Assembly (NCBI GenBank): GCA_028275265.1
Contig: JAPWUZ010000144.1
Coordinates: 1 to 6,826, forward strand
Origin: Armatimonadota bacterium
GTDB taxonomy: Bacteria > Armatimonadota > HRBIN16
DNA: 6,826 nucleotides
Reading direction: 5' to 3'
Positions 5,868 through 6,826 of this stretch are shown here, one piece after another; positions within the stretch are counted from its first letter, which is position 1, and each line of letters starts with the position of its first letter. Made by a program: the position numbers and the translations under genes. The notes under the pieces are model-generated. The model was not told the DNA's origin. It saw only the letters and a program-made list of their open reading frames with translations, and searched no databases.

Positions 5868-6587
5868 TCACCTGGCACGCCGGTAACGCAGGTACAGCTC
5901 CCCGTTGTTTTCATAGACCGACATGAGTTCCATTTGTACCACCCGCTCCCGCGGCAGTCCATCGCCCTCCACCGTGGTGGGGATGTGTCGCCCGCCCTTG
6001 ACCTTCGGGGTGAGGGTCAGGAACCACTCATCTATGAGATCCGCGGCGAACATTTCGTAGTTCAGTGCGCCGCCTCCTTCGCAAAGCAGACGCTCAATCC
6101 CCAGCTGCTGCCGCAGGAAAGCCAGTGCCTGCACAAGGTTCACCTTGTCCGTGCCACAAACCACCACGTGGGCAACATCCTGCCACTCTTTGAGCTTCTG
6201 TTCAGGCACCTGCTCGGTGGTAAACACCACCGCCTTGCCGGGTGCTTCACGGAAGAAGCGCGCGTCCGTGGGTAGATTTCCGCTGGCAGTGACTACCCCC
6301 CGCCACAGGGTCTCCGGGTACGTAACGTGTCCCGCTCGCAGCGTGCTGGCCCCGATAAGCACCGCCTGTGCGTTACGTTGGAGCCTTTTCATGAGTGCCT
6401 GATCCATCGGACTGCCCAGTCCGGCGGCGGTATCTCCTACCTCCCCCAGCGTGATTTTGCCGTCTAGCGTGCTCACCATGTTGAGGAACACATAGGGGCG
6501 GTCGGTTGGGGCAGGGGGGAAGGGTATTTGCCGGTATAGCGTCTCTTCCGAATGGTTTTCACCGGTAAGATCGAGCAGACAGCGCAC
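5868..6587 (-). CDS. RibD_C / dihydrofolate-reductase-fold NAD(P)H-dependent reductase, standalone
   Basis: The 239-residue product matches the RibD C-terminal reductase domain. The first strand YVFLNMVSTLDGKITLG (32-48) carries the conserved S-DGK. The segment D62 to G86 has the AQAVLIGASTLRAG region seen after the first helix. Residues 167-199, with LLCEGGGALN and then LIDEWFLTLTPKVKGG, match the EGG...DE...P---GG signature. In riboflavin synthesis this fold reduces the ribosylamino side chain of the pyrimidine intermediate with NADPH. Here the deaminase domain of bifunctional RibD is absent and no rib genes are nearby, so the substrate is open: flavin, pteridine or another compound. The first 28 residues are an extension before the fold. 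The start is GTG 6587, supported by AAAGGAG (6596-6602) 8 nt upstream. It is the first gene of the minus-strand cluster. Confidence 0.88.
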   Translation of the reverse strand: MRCLLDLTGENHSEETLYRQIPFPPAPTDRPYVFLNMVSTLDGKITLGEVGDTAAGLGSPMDQALMKRLQRNAQAVLIGASTLRAGHVTYPETLWRGVVTASGNLPTDARFFREAPGKAVVFTTEQVPEQKLKEWQDVAHVVVCGTDKVNLVQALAFLRQQLGIERLLCEGGGALNYEMFAADLIDEWFLTLTPKVKGGRHIPTTVEGDGLPRERVVQMELMSVYENNGELYLRYRRAR

Positions 6588-6595
6588 GATACTAT

Positions 6596-6602
6596 CTCCT
6601 TT
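6596..6602 (-). promoter_or_regulatory. Ribosome binding site fixing GTG start 6587
   Basis: The minus strand reads AAAGGAG, 8 nt before GTG 6587. This supports a non-ATG start for the reductase gene; there is no ATG in a better position. Confidence 0.8.
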
Positions 6603-6619
6603 CGTCAGAGTTTGTATCG

Positions 6620-6625
6620 AGTATA
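6620..6625 (-). promoter_or_regulatory. Putative -10 box for the minus-strand gene cluster
   Basis: The minus strand reads TATACT, which would place a transcription start near 6612-6613, about 25 nt before GTG 6587, leaving room for the AAAGGAG ribosome site. No convincing -35 hexamer is seen at 16-18 nt, so the promoter is weak, activator-dependent or misassigned. Confidence 0.4.
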
Positions 6626-6707
6626 CCCGACGAATGGGCGAACGCCTCCGTGAAACAGGGGTAGCAAGAACGTCTCTCTCCTTGCGCTATAACCAACTTC
6701 TCAACAA

Positions 6708-6717
6708 TGTTCGAACA
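6708..6717. promoter_or_regulatory. Perfect palindrome TGTTCGAACA, candidate operator
   Basis: The 10 bases equal their own reverse complement and end 12 nt before the -35 box of the plus-strand promoter. The position suits a repressor or activator dimer site. No matching second copy was noticed in the window. A 10-bp palindrome can occur by chance, so this is a suggestion only. Confidence 0.3.
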
Positions 6718-6729
6718 CCCTCAAAAAGG

Positions 6730-6759
6730 TTGACAAGCATTGCACATCGGGCATATACT
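6730..6759 (+). promoter_or_regulatory. Sigma70-type promoter firing out of the right edge
   Basis: A perfect -35 hexamer TTGACA (6730-6735), an 18-nt spacer and TATACT (6754-6759, five of six consensus bases) predict a plus-strand transcription start near 6766. It is the best promoter in the window and is divergent from the gene cluster. The gene it serves lies mostly or wholly beyond the window. Confidence 0.7.
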
Positions 6760-6826
6760 GCTCTTGGGAAGGAGAAGGACAGACGGTTCGCATAGAAGCC
6801 CTGCGTGATGATGACCCTGACCAGGT

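Larger units (their letters stand above)
6588..6826. other. Intergenic region between divergent transcription units
   Basis: No supported gene lies here. It is more AT-rich than its surroundings in the part 6685-6760 and holds the cluster's putative -10 box, a 10-bp palindrome and a plus-strand promoter. After that promoter comes a purine-rich stretch, GGGAAGGAGAAGG (6766-6778). A plus-strand frame with GTG 6805, ATG 6808 and ATG 6811 opens and runs off the edge. Another frame (6765 onward) is also open to the edge but has no standard start. Too little sequence remains to call a gene. Confidence 0.6.

Noticed and set aside
5478..6275. 265-codon plus-strand open frame
   Set aside because: It lies antisense to the well-supported RibD_C and zincin genes. 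Its translation shows no recognisable family and it has no ribosome site; GC-rich codon bias opens such frames on the opposite strand.
6601..6608. Shared TTCGTCAG upstream of two minus-strand genes (2152-2159 and 6601-6608) as a common regulatory site
   Set aside because: Eight bases only, at different distances from their starts and -10 boxes (before one, after the other); chance is a sufficient explanation.
1..6826. CRISPR arrays, tRNA or rRNA genes, transposon ends
   Set aside because: I saw no spaced direct repeats, no cloverleaf-like sequence and no transposase or terminal inverted repeats. The only strong inverted repeat is the terminator at 872-900.

Overview
The window is a GC-rich stretch of bacterial chromosome. 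The left edge holds one truncated plus-strand gene. A compact minus-strand cluster of seven genes fills almost everything from 6587 down to 906. A short intergenic region with a plus-strand promoter lies at the right edge. The gene set points to a GC-rich environmental bacterium: standalone RibD_C reductase, PF06262 zincin, M55 D-aminopeptidase, secreted beta-helix protein, a protein with a DPFSGK/YSV-NGKDDGG tail, a DUF1634-like membrane protein and IspE. The DPFSGK-tailed type is familiar to me from Armatimonadota and Planctomycetes, so Armatimonadota is my best guess. That placement is inference from family memory, not a database result.

Layout. (1) Positions 3-857, plus strand: the C-terminal part of a ParB/Spo0J-like protein. 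Its helix-turn-helix is followed by two cysteine-rich putative metal-binding modules, which is unusual for ParB. A strong intrinsic terminator follows at 872-907. (2) Minus strand, read from right to left: RibD_C-type reductase (6587-5868), HEXXH zincin (5861-5490), M55 D-aminopeptidase (5463-4621), secreted right-handed beta-helix protein (4615-3440), unknown DPFSGK-tailed protein (3426-2161), three-helix DUF1634-like membrane protein (2128-1766) and ispE (1787-906). The gaps are 6, 26, 5, 13 and 32 nt, followed by a 22-nt overlap. Several Shine-Dalgarno sequences overlap or abut the preceding stop codon, so the upper genes look co-transcribed and translationally coupled. (3) Positions 6588-6826: intergenic, with a probable minus-strand -10 box for the cluster, a plus-strand sigma70-type promoter (TTGACA, 18-nt spacer, TATACT) and a perfect 10-bp palindrome.

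How the genes work together. Only IspE has a firmly assignable pathway, the MEP route to isoprenoids. RibD_C suggests pteridine or flavin-type reductase chemistry. M55 suggests D-amino-acid peptide turnover, and the beta-helix protein is exported and perhaps polysaccharide-associated. They do not form an obvious single pathway. A TATAAT box 10 nt before the DUF1634-like start suggests that this gene and ispE also have their own, nearly leaderless, promoter.

I see no CRISPR array, tRNA, rRNA, insertion sequence or phage gene, and no clear novel multi-gene system. The items most worth follow-up are the ParB-like protein with the cysteine modules, the putative leaderless promoter, and the unidentified gene driven rightwards from the right edge.
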